Positions 1 through 7,485 of a stretch of 29,489 nucleotides of DNA are shown piece by piece; the first letter of the stretch is position 1; each line of letters starts with the position of its first letter. A program made the translations under genes and the position numbers. Source of the stretch: an uncultured Clostridia bacterium (GTDB lineage: Bacteria; Bacillota_A; Clostridia; Christensenellales; Borkfalkiaceae); contig CAKQXZ010000025.1 of the NCBI GenBank assembly GCA_934292955.1, forward strand, positions 1-29,489, read 5' to 3'. The notes beneath the pieces are model-generated. The model was not told the origin of the DNA, did no database searches, and saw only the letters and a program-made list of their open reading frames with translations.

Positions 1-108
1 TCCGCCGTTAAGAAAGAAGGCTATCTCACCAGAGATCCGAGAATGAAAGAAAGAAAGAAATACGGCTTGAAGAAAGCGCGTAGAGCTCCGCAGTTCTCCA
101 AGAGATAA
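1..108 (+). CDS. rpsI: 30S ribosomal protein S9, C-terminal end (partial)
   Basis: This is the last 35 codons of ribosomal protein S9, a small-subunit protein whose C-terminal tail reaches the decoding site. The frame is open from base 1 and stops at TAA 106-108. The end contains [18 protein letters not shown], which is the near-invariant S9 terminus, with the final basic SKR that contacts P-site tRNA. The gene begins outside the window, where rplM would normally precede it. A strong terminator follows 32 nt after the stop, so this is the end of its operon. Confidence 0.97.
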   Translation, partial: SAVKKEGYLTRDPRMKERKKYGLKKARRAPQFSKR

Positions 109-140
109 TCTCTTGTTTTATACCGAAATTTTCAAAATTA

Positions 141-171
141 CACCGCCGTTTACGGCGGTGTTTTATTTTTT
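141..171 (+). terminator. Rho-independent terminator after rpsI
   Basis: A perfect 8-bp stem CACCGCCG/CGGCGGTG (141-148 and 153-160) with a TTTA loop is followed by a T-rich run (161-171). It ends the ribosomal-protein transcript. Confidence 0.93.
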
Positions 172-215
172 CAATAATAGTTGAAAAATTTTTTTTAGTA
201 ATTAGGCAAAATGTG

Positions 216-244
216 TTGATATTGTGAAAAAAATGTGATAAACT
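216..244 (+). promoter_or_regulatory. Promoter of the small lipoprotein gene
   Basis: A TTGATA -35 box (216-221) and a TAAACT -10 box (239-244) are spaced by 17 bp, and TG of an extended -10 precedes the -10. The start codon lies about 30 nt beyond the -10 box. The -10 match is only 4 of 6, so the call is moderate. Confidence 0.5.
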
Positions 245-276
245 ATGGTTACAAAATATGGAGGAAGTAAACAACA

Positions 277-729
277 ATGAAAAAACTCTCTAAAGTTACG
301 GCATTATTGCTCGTAGTAGTATCTGCACTCAGCTTCGTAGCTTGTTCCAACAAATACGGCGCACTCAAATCGGCTTTCGAAAAAGCGGAATGGCAAGTAA
401 ATTCTTCTTTTGAAGGCGTTTCCGAAACCATTAAAGAAGAACTTGAAAAAGAAGAATATGAAGTTGAACTTCATCTTTTCACCAAGAAGAGCAACGGCGT
501 TTCTTCCGCTCTGATCATTGAATTCAAAGCGACTAAAGAACTCGTTCAGGCTTATAAAGACAATAAGATGATTCGTGATCTCGTTGCAGGCGTTACCGAA
601 GACGAAGACGTAAACAAGATGTATAACGCTCTTGTTGAAAAAGGATACGCTAAGGGTAACTGCCTTGTAGTTCCTATGTCGATTCTTTACGCAAGCGAAA
701 TCACCGATATCGTTAAGAGCGTAAAGTAA
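277..729 (+). CDS. Small lipoprotein of unknown function
   Basis: This 150-residue protein starts with a lipoprotein signal: KK at positions 2-3, a hydrophobic core at about 8-20, and the lipobox FVAC with the modified cysteine at C23. It should be lipidated by Lgt and cut by LspA, both encoded in this window, and held on the outer face of the membrane. The mature part is short, charged and helix-rich, and I recognise no family in it. A GGAGG ribosome site at 260-264 fixes the start. The gene stands alone, with its own promoter and terminator on either side. The lipoprotein call is firm; the function is unknown. Confidence 0.85.
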   Translation: MKKLSKVTALLLVVVSALSFVACSNKYGALKSAFEKAEWQVNSSFEGVSETIKEELEKEEYEVELHLFTKKSNGVSSALIIEFKATKELVQAYKDNKMIRDLVAGVTEDEDVNKMYNALVEKGYAKGNCLVVPMSILYASEITDIVKSVK

Positions 730-750
730 TTAACAAAACAAAAAACATAA

Positions 751-778
751 AATCATCGCGAAAGCGGTGATTTTTTTT
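751..778 (+). terminator. Rho-independent terminator after the lipoprotein gene
   Basis: A 9-bp stem AATCATCGC/GCGGTGATT (one G-U pair) with a GAAA loop is followed by eight T residues (771-778). Its right arm and T run match the terminator at 1530-1557. Confidence 0.9.
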
Positions 779-829
779 GCGAAAAAATATAATTTGGTGT
801 AATATAAACAGGCAGCTGAAATCAACTGC
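777..829 (+). promoter_or_regulatory. Possible promoter and inverted repeat before the hydrolase gene
   Basis: A TTGCGA box (777-782) and a TAATAT box (800-805) are 17 bp apart. The -35 box overlaps the T run of the preceding terminator. Just past the expected start site is an 18-bp inverted repeat, GCAGCTGA-AA-TCAACTGC (812-829, one mismatch), which could be an operator or a leader hairpin. Both calls are tentative. Confidence 0.35.
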
Positions 830-853
830 TCTTAATAAAAAGAAGGAATTAAA

Positions 854-1549
854 ATGGATATACAATTATATTTTGAAGAAAAGGGCAGCGGAACCCCGTT
901 CATATTTCTGCACGGTAACGGAGAAGACGGGACTTATTTCAAAAATCAGACCGATTATTTTCAAAGAAAGTATCGCGTCATCGCCGTCGACACAAGGGGG
1001 CACGGAAAATCTCCGCGCGGCGAAAAACCGTTTACAATCAAACAATTCTCTTGCGATTTATACGATTTTATGACCGAGCGCGATATTGTAAGCGCTATAA
1101 TCTTAGGCTTTTCCGACGGGGCGAATATCGCAATGACCTTTGCCATGGAACACCCCGAAATGGTTAAGGCGTTAATTCTCAACGGCGGCAATCTTAACCC
1201 TGAAGGCATAAAACGTTCCACGCAGATTCCTATCGAACTCGGCTATAAAATCGCAAAACGCTTTGCAAAAAAGTCGCAGGGCGCCAAAAAGAACGCCGAA
1301 ATGCTCGGTCTTATGGTAAACGAGCCGAATATCGAACCGACCGAACTATCAAAAATAACCGCGCCGACACTGGTTATCTGCGGTACGAGCGATATGGTTA
1401 AAGACGCGCATACCAAAGAAATCGCGGGTAGTATAAAAAATGCAAAACTTACGCTTATAAAAGGCAATCACTTTATAGCAAGCAAACGCCCCGAAGAATT
1501 CAACCGCGCCGTCGACGAATTTTTAAGTGAAATCACCGATCTAAGGTGA
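854..1549 (+). CDS. Alpha/beta-fold hydrolase
   Basis: This 231-residue cytoplasmic protein has the full alpha/beta hydrolase layout. HGNGEDG at 20-26 would form the oxyanion hole region. The nucleophile elbow is GFSDG with S87. The acid is D180 in GTSD, and the catalytic histidine is H206 in GNHF. The cap region (about 115-165) is short. It resembles small esterases or peroxidase-like hydrolases, but the substrate cannot be read from sequence. AAGGA at 844-848 precedes the ATG. The last codons and the stop lie inside the terminator hairpin at 1530-1557, so the gene end doubles as the transcript end. Confidence 0.88.
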   Translation: MDIQLYFEEKGSGTPFIFLHGNGEDGTYFKNQTDYFQRKYRVIAVDTRGHGKSPRGEKPFTIKQFSCDLYDFMTERDIVSAIILGFSDGANIAMTFAMEHPEMVKALILNGGNLNPEGIKRSTQIPIELGYKIAKRFAKKSQGAKKNAEMLGLMVNEPNIEPTELSKITAPTLVICGTSDMVKDAHTKEIAGSIKNAKLTLIKGNHFIASKRPEEFNRAVDEFLSEITDLR

Positions 1550-1557
1550 TTTTTTTT
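1530..1557 (+). terminator. Terminator overlapping the 3' end of the hydrolase gene
   Basis: An 8-bp stem AAATCACC/GGTGATTT (1530-1537 and 1545-1552) runs into eight T residues. The stop codon TGA (1547-1549) is in the right arm, so the stem encodes the last residues of the hydrolase. Confidence 0.88.
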
Positions 1558-1584
1558 GCAAAAATAATCGGGTTAGTGTAACAT
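1556..1584 (+). promoter_or_regulatory. Possible promoter of the Nudix-SDR gene pair
   Basis: A TTGCAA box (1556-1561) and a TAACAT box (1579-1584) are 17 bp apart, arranged on the terminator T run exactly as at 777-805. If used, transcription starts near 1591. The in-frame ATG at 1583 would then be excluded and translation would begin at ATG 1607. Confidence 0.35.
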
Positions 1585-1606
1585 GAAGAAAAAACAGGTA
1601 AATGAA

Positions 1607-1999
1607 ATGACTGAAGTTGTTGCCGCGCTGATAAAAAACGGCGAAAAATTTTTAATATGTCAACGCCCCGAAAACAAGCCGCGCGGTCTGCTATGGGAAT
1701 TCGCAGGCGGTAAGGTAGAAAAAGGCGAAAGCAAGCCGCAAGCTCTTGTGCGCGAGTGCAAAGAAGAATTAAACCTTGATATTTCGGTAGATAAAGAATT
1801 TTGCGTAGTCACGCACGAATATCCCGATATCACCGTGCAACTCACCGTTTTCAACGTAACCGCCAAAGGAGAGCCGCAACTGCTCGAACATAACGCGCTT
1901 AAGTGGATAACGGCAGCCGAAATCGACGGCTTTAAGTTTTGTCCCGCCGACGTGGAAATTCTTGAAAAAATCAAAAAGGAAACAAAAAACAATGGATAA
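1607..1999 (+). CDS. mutT: MutT-type Nudix hydrolase (8-oxo-dGTP diphosphatase-like)
   Basis: The 130-residue product begins MTEVVAALIKNGEKFLICQRP, the usual first strand of MutT proteins. The Nudix box is at about residues 32-54: GGKVEKGE, then RECKEEL with the metal-binding glutamates. Asn replaces the usual Gly near its end, which some MutT proteins also show. The family sanitises the nucleotide pool by hydrolysing 8-oxo-dGTP, although related CTP-type or other substrates are possible. An in-frame ATG at 1583 would add eight residues, but AGG at 1596-1598 and the predicted promoter favour 1607. The 3' end overlaps the next gene by 8 nt, which suggests coupled translation. Confidence 0.88.
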   Translation: MTEVVAALIKNGEKFLICQRPENKPRGLLWEFAGGKVEKGESKPQALVRECKEELNLDISVDKEFCVVTHEYPDITVQLTVFNVTAKGEPQLLEHNALKWITAAEIDGFKFCPADVEILEKIKKETKNNG

Positions 2000-2786
2000 A
2001 TTTGCGCTTATAACGGGGGCATACGGCGGAATGGGCAAAGCCGCGGTTGAACTCTTCAAAAGTCAGGGTTACACGGTATTCGCGCTCGATAAACGGGTAG
2101 AAAACGCGGTAGACGGAATAATTCCCATAGAGTGCGACGTAACCGACGAGCTCAGCGTACAGCACTCAATTAAAAAGGTCGCCGCCGTAACCGATCGGTT
2201 GAACGCGGTTGTGCATTACGCGGGTATTTATATGCTCGACTCGCTTGTAGAAATGCCCGCCGCCGATTTTCAAAAAATTTTTGCTATCAACCTTTTCGGT
2301 GTGTATCTTGTAAACAAAGCGGCTGTGCAGTTGCTGACGTCGGGCAGTAAAATTGTCATCGTAACAAGTGAACTTGCGCCGCTTGATCCGCTCCCGTTCA
2401 CGGGTATTTACGCCGTAAGCAAAGGCGCGCTCGATAAATACGCCTACGCACTCAGAATGGAGTTGCAACTGCTCGGAATTTCCGTTTCCGTAATACGCGC
2501 GGGCGCGGTAAAAACAAATATGCTGGGGGCTTCCGTTTCCGCGCTCGACCGTTTTTGCGAAAAGACTCAATTATATAAATGCAATGCCGAAAACTTCAGA
2601 AAGATTGTAGACAGCGTAGAAGCAAAAAGTGTACCGCCGCAGAAAATCGCGCAAAAAACCATTAAAATCGTGAGCAAAAAAAGCCCTAAGTTTGCCTATT
2701 CCGTAAATCGTAACCCGCTTCTGAAACTGCTTGCCGCGCTCCCCGTAGACATGCAGACAAGAATTATTAAACGCATATTAAAATAG
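1992..2786 (+). CDS. Short-chain dehydrogenase/reductase (SDR)
   Basis: This 264-residue classical SDR has the cofactor motif TGAYGGMG at 8-15. D33 lies at the end of the second strand and suggests NAD(H) preference. HYAG at 75-78 stands in for NNAG. The catalytic set is N100, S126, Y140 and K144 (YAVSK). The substrate is unknown; the long C-terminal helical part recalls 17-beta-HSD-like members. The ATG at 1992 is chosen because AAAAGGA at 1974-1980 is well placed for it and the usual SDR first strand follows directly. An ATG at 1962 in the same frame would add ten lysine-rich residues. It overlaps mutT by 8 nt, so the two are probably translated together. Confidence 0.88.
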   Translation: MDKFALITGAYGGMGKAAVELFKSQGYTVFALDKRVENAVDGIIPIECDVTDELSVQHSIKKVAAVTDRLNAVVHYAGIYMLDSLVEMPAADFQKIFAINLFGVYLVNKAAVQLLTSGSKIVIVTSELAPLDPLPFTGIYAVSKGALDKYAYALRMELQLLGISVSVIRAGAVKTNMLGASVSALDRFCEKTQLYKCNAENFRKIVDSVEAKSVPPQKIAQKTIKIVSKKSPKFAYSVNRNPLLKLLAALPVDMQTRIIKRILK

Positions 2787-2920
2787 AAACGCATGCTAAA
2801 TCAAAAATCAAGTCCGGTATAAACGCGGGGTATAAAGAATAAATCCCGATATAATGCGAGGTGTAAACTTCGCGCCGTTATTAAACGAATGGTAAATATA
2901 ACAAAACGAACAAAACACCA

Positions 2921-2950
2921 AAAAAAACGATGCCGTAAAACCAGCATCGT
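2921..2950 (-). terminator. Rho-independent terminator of the CvpA-like gene
   Basis: Read on the - strand, a 7-bp stem ACGATGC/GCATCGT (2944-2950 and 2927-2933) is followed by seven T residues (2921-2927). On the + strand the same hairpin is followed by CTTTTATATA, so it may weakly stop the SDR transcript too. Confidence 0.82.
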
Positions 2951-2972
2951 CTTTTATATACATAGTATTGAA

Positions 2973-3686
2973 TTATTTCTTTAAGAAGTTACCGTTTAAG
3001 ATATTTCCTACGGTTTCCGCAAGCACGCCGTTTTCGCCGAGTATTCCGTAAAGCGGGTTGTATTTATAAATCAAACCCGAAATAGGCGCGGCGCGAAGAA
3101 CTTCGTTAGAGTAAGTGAACAAACCGCTTCCGTTAAGCGCACCGATCAACCAGTATACGCCGAGAACTACCGCGCAGGCAATCGCACCGTTTACAAGTCC
3201 GCCGAGAATACTTCCGAAGACTTTGAAAAATTTGTTGTGCGATCTTACCCATCTTACGAAACGTTCGAACTGACGACCGACCCACAAAAAGAAAATGTAG
3301 AATGGAACGAAGAGAAGAACGGTAAACAGCAGATATCCGAAATACTGACCGACGATATAACCGTTGATATCGACCGCCTCGAAACCGGTACCCGCAAAAA
3401 TGTTGATCGCTTCAAGTTCGGGCAGTTGAATACCCGTAACGCCCAGCGATGCGAAGAACGAGCATAAACCGTCGCCCGCACCGCGGAAAGCGTTCGCAAC
3501 GTCCTGCATAACGCCTATCGGCTTAAGCACGAAGAAAACGAGCGCGGCAGAAGAAGCGATGGCAAGCACAATCCACAAAATCGCCGTGAAAAATGTAAAA
3601 AAGGTGTTCGTAAACCCGTATCTGATGCCGCGATACAACAGTATCCCGACGAATGCGAGCATAAGAATATCTGCTATCCAATACAT
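2973..3686 (-). CDS. CvpA-family-like integral membrane protein
   Basis: The 237-residue protein starts MYWIADILMLAFVGILLYRG. It has about four hydrophobic segments: near 3-20, 28-55, 110-135 and 160-185. The glycine-rich segment KVFGSILGGLVNGAIACAVV fits the CvpA/colicin V production family, whose members are polytopic and of unsettled biochemical role, linked to envelope stress or secretion. AAGG lies about 6 nt before the ATG, and a consensus promoter lies at 3752-3780. It is a single-gene unit with its own promoter and terminator. The membrane nature is clear; the family assignment is moderate. Confidence 0.65.
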   Translation of the reverse strand: MYWIADILMLAFVGILLYRGIRYGFTNTFFTFFTAILWIVLAIASSAALVFFVLKPIGVMQDVANAFRGAGDGLCSFFASLGVTGIQLPELEAINIFAGTGFEAVDINGYIVGQYFGYLLFTVLLFVPFYIFFLWVGRQFERFVRWVRSHNKFFKVFGSILGGLVNGAIACAVVLGVYWLIGALNGSGLFTYSNEVLRAAPISGLIYKYNPLYGILGENGVLAETVGNILNGNFLKK

Positions 3687-3751
3687 AATCTACCTTCTTT
3701 CGGCTCTCGCCGAGTTGCAAAGCAATATAATTATCGACTTTGTACAAACTT

Positions 3752-3780
3752 ATTATAATACCGTATGGCACTTTTGTCAA
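3752..3780 (-). promoter_or_regulatory. Consensus sigma-A promoter for the CvpA-like gene
   Basis: On the - strand a perfect TTGACA (3775-3780) and a perfect TATAAT (3752-3757) are 17 bp apart. Transcription would start near 3745, leaving a leader of about 60 nt. Confidence 0.88.
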
Positions 3781-3918
3781 TACGATTTGCGGAAAATTTC
3801 ATCAAACAATCAAAATTCGGCGCAAAAAACCGCCCGTTTGCCGTTTTTTTATTCACGTTGCGGCAGTTTTTTGCTTAATACGTCGCAAGACCGAGAATGC
3901 GCGTAATTTTCTTGCGGC

Positions 3919-5550
3919 TTATTTGCCGGGTTTATAGGTGTCTTTAAGCGAAACGATTTCCGAAAGCACGGTTTTGCCGTTTTCGGTAAGTTTCTTATAA
4001 TAGCCTATGCGCAAAAGCTGAAAACTTTCACCGTCGGGAACTTCCGAAAGATATTTTTCCGCTTTGCCGTCGAATACATGAACGCTGTCGTAGTTCATTC
4101 TTTCCGAAAAATCCTGATTTGCGTACTCTGCGTCTTTAAGCAGATAATCGTATTTTTTAATCGTAACGTCTTCGCAGTTGTTTGCGTCAACCCACTGAAT
4201 AGTGCCTTTAACTTTTAATCCCGAAAGGTCGTTTCCGCTCTTCGATTCGGGTAAATACGAACAAATAAGTCGGTCTATAGCACCGTTTTCGGCATATTCG
4301 ACCTTTTCGCATTTTATAATGTAAGCGTTTTTAAGACGAACGTATCCGTCGGGTTTCAAGCGGAAAAATTTGGGCGGCGGGTTATCCGAAAAATCTTCGG
4401 CGGAAATGTATAGTTCCTTAGAGAAGGTAATTTCTCTCTTTTCGCTGTTTTCGGTCTGCGGCTTGCAGTCGAACGAAAGCGTTTCGCTGCCTTCGTAATT
4501 TTCTATAACTACCTTTATGGGGTTAATTACCGCCATAGCGCGTTCCGCGTGTTCGTTAAGATAATCGCGCACGAAATGTTCTAAATATCCCGATTCTATT
4601 TCGGAGTTTGCTTTCGCCACGCCGACCGCTTCGCAGAAGTTTTTAAGAGCCTGCGCGGGGATTCCGCGTGCGCGAAGTCCCGTTAAAGTGGGCATTCTCG
4701 GGTCGTCCCAACCGGTAACCGCGCCGTCTTCTACAAGTTTTTTAAGATAACGTTTACTCATAACCGTGTTGGTTATGTTAAGTCTTGCAAATTCTATCTG
4801 ACGGGGTTTGTGCGTAACGCCGGTGTTTTCCACAACCCAGTTGTAAAGCGGGCGGTGGTCTTCGAATTCAAGCGTGCAGAGCGAGTGCGTAACTCCTTGC
4901 ATAGAGTCGCATATCGGATGCGCGAAGTCGTACATCGGGTAAATGCACCATTTATCGCCCGTGCGGTGGTGAGTTGCGTGAAGTACGCGATAAATAACGG
5001 GGTCGCGCAGGTTCATATTGGGCGAACTCATATCGATCTTCGCGCGCAGAACTTTTTCGCCGTCAGCGTATTTGCCGTCTTTCATATCCATAAACATCTG
5101 CAGGTTTTCTTCAACCGATCTGTTTCTGTAAGGGCTTTCTTTGCCGGGTTCGGTCAGCGTTCCGCGGGTGTTTCTTATTTCGTCGGCAGAAAGGTCGCAG
5201 ACGTATGCTTTGCCTTCTTTAATAAGTTTTACCGCAAGGTCGAAAATTGTATCGAAAAAGTCCGATGCGTAATGTATTTCGTACCACTTAAAGCCCAGCC
5301 ATTCTATGTCCGCTTTGATTGCGTCTACAAACTCGGTCTTTTCTTTCGACGGGTTGGTATCGTCGAAAAACAGATTGCATTTTCCGTTATACTTTTGCGC
5401 CGTGCCGAAGTTAAGGCACAAAGACTTTGCATGTCCTATGTGCAGATATCCGTTGGGTTCGGGCGGAAAACGAGTGTGAACTTCGGTAACTTTGCCTTCC
5501 GCAAGTTCTTCGTTAATAATGTCTTCGATAAAATTTCTTGCTTCTTCCAT
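3919..5550 (-). CDS. glnS: Glutaminyl-tRNA synthetase
   Basis: GlnRS charges tRNA-Gln with glutamine using ATP. This 543-residue class I synthetase has PPEPNGYLHIGHAKS with HIGH at 37-40. It also has FFDDTNP at 61-67 and the KMSKS-loop variant VMSKR at 263-267. CTLEFEDHRPLYNW and DDPRMPTLTGLRARG are typical of GlnRS rather than GluRS. The C-terminal half carries the beta-barrel anticodon domain. Length matches the family. GGAG about 8 nt before the ATG sets the start. Many Bacillota lack GlnRS and use GatCAB, so its presence is a lineage marker. A short inverted repeat GACAT-TAAT-ATGTC (5568-5581) and one dispersed repeat copy lie upstream. No T-box structure is visible there. Confidence 0.96.
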   Translation of the reverse strand: MEEARNFIEDIINEELAEGKVTEVHTRFPPEPNGYLHIGHAKSLCLNFGTAQKYNGKCNLFFDDTNPSKEKTEFVDAIKADIEWLGFKWYEIHYASDFFDTIFDLAVKLIKEGKAYVCDLSADEIRNTRGTLTEPGKESPYRNRSVEENLQMFMDMKDGKYADGEKVLRAKIDMSSPNMNLRDPVIYRVLHATHHRTGDKWCIYPMYDFAHPICDSMQGVTHSLCTLEFEDHRPLYNWVVENTGVTHKPRQIEFARLNITNTVMSKRYLKKLVEDGAVTGWDDPRMPTLTGLRARGIPAQALKNFCEAVGVAKANSEIESGYLEHFVRDYLNEHAERAMAVINPIKVVIENYEGSETLSFDCKPQTENSEKREITFSKELYISAEDFSDNPPPKFFRLKPDGYVRLKNAYIIKCEKVEYAENGAIDRLICSYLPESKSGNDLSGLKVKGTIQWVDANNCEDVTIKKYDYLLKDAEYANQDFSERMNYDSVHVFDGKAEKYLSEVPDGESFQLLRIGYYKKLTENGKTVLSEIVSLKDTYKPGK

Positions 5551-5594
5551 ATGTGTATCTCCGGTATGACATTAATATGTCGGATAAATAAAAA

Positions 5595-5615
5595 TCGGTC
5601 TATAGGTCGGTTATC
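5595..5615 (+). repeat. Dispersed short repeat, copy 1
   Basis: The core is TATAGGTCGGTTATC (5601-5615), one base off the consensus TATAGGTCGATTATC, preceded by TCGGTC. It lies between the 3' end of the rluD-like gene and the 5' end of glnS. Confidence 0.7.
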
Positions 5616-5657
5616 TTAATAAAACGTAGCCGAAAAACGAAAAGAAAAACATTTTCG

Positions 5658-6566
5658 TCAGACGTTTTCGCTTTTTAATCTGCTTAAAACGTCCTTAAAA
5701 TAATCAGGCAGCGGCGCTTCGAAAACCATTTCTTTGCCGCTTGTCGGGTGAACAAAAGTTATGCGGAATGCGTGCAGAAGTTGTCCGTTTAACTTGAACG
5801 GGCATTTTTTAGGTCCGTACACGGGGTCGCCCACAACGGGATGTCCGATATATTTTGCGTGCACGCGTATCTGGTGCGTTCTGCCCGTGCGCAAAGAAAA
5901 TTCGCATAGCGTATAATCGCCAAAACGTTCTATAACTTTATAATCGGTAATCGCGCGCCTGCCTTTGGTTTTACTGACGGTAAACGCCGTTCTGTCCTTT
6001 TGAGAACGGTCTATAAGAGTGTCTATCACTCCGCCGTCGTCTTTCACTTTGCCGTGAAGCAGCGCGAGATATTGCCGTTTACAGGTCTTGTGTTCTATCT
6101 GACTTGCAAGACTTAAATGAGCCTTGTCGTTTTTTGCAACGAGCAGTACGCCCGAAGTGTCTTTATCTATGCGGTGTACAATCCCCGGTCTTAAAACGCC
6201 GTTTATGCCGCTGAGTTTATCAAGCGAGTAGAGCAGCGCGTTCACCAAAGTATTATCGTCGGTTCCGCAGCCCGCGTGAACGGTAAGCCCCTGCGGCTTG
6301 TTTATAACCGCAAGGTCGTCGTCCTGATAAATTATATCGATGGGAATATCCACGGGGTGTGCGTCGAGCGGTTTAGGCTCGTCTGTCACGGCGGTAACGA
6401 CGTCGCCGTTTTTCAATGAATAACTTGCTTTTTCGGTTTTGCCGTTTACTTCGACCTTGCCGTCGTCCACAAGTTTTTTCGCATGTGATCTTGACAAGTC
6501 GCCCGCTCTTGACAAGAACACGTCAAGCCGTTCTTTTTCGCCGTAGAAAACATATTCGTTTTTCAT
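5658..6566 (-). CDS. RluD-family rRNA pseudouridine synthase
   Basis: The 302-residue protein has an N-terminal S4 RNA-binding domain (about 11-60). A PseudoU_synth_2 domain (about 75-290) follows. The catalytic motif is HRIDKDTSG at 131-139, with D134 the expected nucleophilic aspartate. INKPQGLTVHAG at 88-99 and RTGRTHQIRVH are family motifs. Such enzymes isomerise specific uridines in 23S rRNA. The exact RluC/RluD/YlyB-type specificity cannot be read here. The start overlaps the lspA stop by 4 nt (6563-6566), and the lspA-rluD order is common in Bacillota. It is the last gene of the pncB operon. Confidence 0.92.
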   Translation of the reverse strand: MKNEYVFYGEKERLDVFLSRAGDLSRSHAKKLVDDGKVEVNGKTEKASYSLKNGDVVTAVTDEPKPLDAHPVDIPIDIIYQDDDLAVINKPQGLTVHAGCGTDDNTLVNALLYSLDKLSGINGVLRPGIVHRIDKDTSGVLLVAKNDKAHLSLASQIEHKTCKRQYLALLHGKVKDDGGVIDTLIDRSQKDRTAFTVSKTKGRRAITDYKVIERFGDYTLCEFSLRTGRTHQIRVHAKYIGHPVVGDPVYGPKKCPFKLNGQLLHAFRITFVHPTSGKEMVFEAPLPDYFKDVLSRLKSENV

Positions 6567-7099
6567 ATGTTTTTGTCCGAATCTTTGTCTATAGGTTGAT
6601 TATCGGCGCTTTTATCGTTTTCTGTCGTTGTTTTTTCTGCCTTTTTAAGCGGTTTTATAATCGCATCTTTATCTAAAAACAGAATGTAAAAAATAAGCAT
6701 AAACGCGCCTACGCAAAGGCAGCTGTCCGCAATATTGAAGTTTGCGAAGAAAGGAACGTCTATAAAATCTCTTACTTTGCCGAATGCGAGTCTGTCGATA
6801 AAGTTCCCGATCGTACCCGAAAACAGCAGCGCGATAGAACTGAGCAGCCACTTGCCGCGCGGTTTTTTAATAAGCAGATAAACAAAGCCCGCAATCAGCA
6901 CGATCACGGTAAGAGTAATAAAGAAAACCTGCGCCCATTCTTTGCCCGCAAGCATAGAAAAAGACGCGCCTTCGTTATAACTGATGCGAATGTTCAGAAT
7001 GCCTTCTATTAAAACGACGTTTGCCTGCGACTGGTCGACGAGTATTTTAGAAACCTGATCGATAATCAGCGTTGCGAAAAATAGTATTATGTACCACAT
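6563..7099 (-). CDS. lspA: Lipoprotein signal peptidase (signal peptidase II)
   Basis: LspA cleaves the signal peptide before the lipidated cysteine of prolipoproteins in the membrane. The 178-residue product has four hydrophobic segments. The family blocks are DQVSK near the first segment, NEGASF, GTIGNFIDRL and FNIADSCLCVG; the aspartates of the last two form the catalytic pair. The ATG at 7099 is chosen because it overlaps the upstream stop as TGATG and has GGAG about 10 nt upstream. An ATG at 7126 would add nine residues. The C-terminal tail of about 30 residues is charged and nonconserved, and part of it is encoded by a dispersed repeat (6587-6607). Confidence 0.94.
   Translation of the reverse strand: MWYIILFFATLIIDQVSKILVDQSQANVVLIEGILNIRISYNEGASFSMLAGKEWAQVFFITLTVIVLIAGFVYLLIKKPRGKWLLSSIALLFSGTIGNFIDRLAFGKVRDFIDVPFFANFNIADSCLCVGAFMLIFYILFLDKDAIIKPLKKAEKTTTENDKSADNQPIDKDSDKNI
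6587..6607 (+). repeat. Dispersed short repeat, copy 2, inside the lspA 3' end
   Basis: The core TATAGGTTGATTATC (6590-6604) is followed by GGC as in copies 4 and 5. It lies within the lspA reading frame in the poorly conserved tail, where it encodes ADNQPID on the other strand. Confidence 0.65.
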
Positions 7100-7485
7100 C
7101 AATCCATTACTCCGAGTTCTTTGCACAGCGATTCGAGATCGAGTTCCCCGGGGTTCAATACTTCGTTTATATCGAACGAATCGCCGCTGTCGATTTTTCC
7201 GCCGCCCGACAAAATTTCGTTAATACGCGAAATAATTTCTCGTCCTTGTTCGGCGGAATTTATAGTTTTATTGTCTGCAAGCACTTCTTTAATCGCCCCC
7301 GCGACTGCGCGCCTTTTAGCGTTTTCGGGTAAAGCGTCGTCTACGGGCAGTGCAGCCTGATATCGCGCGGCAAAGGCGTATAACCTTTTAAGTTCGGTCT
7401 GATATAGTTCGATAATCGACCTATCGCCCGACTTTTCGGTTATATCCGCAGCGTTTTGCAGATTTTTTTCTTCGCCGCTTGTCAA
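7099..7485 (-). CDS. Small acidic protein of unknown function in the pncB-lspA operon
   Basis: The 128-residue product has a hydrophilic, probably helical N-terminal half and a C-terminal segment ending in a leucine- and aspartate-rich stretch (DINEVLNPGELDLESLCKELGVMD minus its first residues). I do not recognise the family; the acidic tail recalls DivIVA-like or adaptor proteins, but that is only an impression. The start is TTG at 7483-7485, which overlaps the pncB stop as TTGA and has GAGGTG about 6 nt upstream. The stop overlaps the lspA start by 1 nt. This packing supports a real translated gene. A dispersed repeat (7410-7432) lies in the coding sequence near the N-terminus. Confidence 0.7.
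   Translation of the reverse strand: MTSGEEKNLQNAADITEKSGDRSIIELYQTELKRLYAFAARYQAALPVDDALPENAKRRAVAGAIKEVLADNKTINSAEQGREIISRINEILSGGGKIDSGDSFDINEVLNPGELDLESLCKELGVMD
7410..7432 (-). repeat. Dispersed short repeat, copy 3, inside the small acidic gene
   Basis: On the - strand the core is GATAGGTCGATTATC (7411-7425), flanked by GTCGGGC. It differs from copy 5 by one base over 23. It encodes KSGDRSII of the small protein. Confidence 0.7.

Noticed and set aside
1962..1991. Earlier ATG for the SDR gene
   Set aside because: It would add ten lysine-rich residues before the conserved first strand and has a poorer ribosome site than ATG 1992.
2787..2920. Possible small gene or structured RNA between the SDR and CvpA-like genes
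   Set aside because: Only a weak CGGG/CCCG pairing and AT-rich sequence are present, with no ribosome site or open frame worth calling.
5551..5657. T-box leader before glnS
   Set aside because: The gap is too short and lacks the T-box TGGnACCGCG-type sequence and an adjoining terminator.
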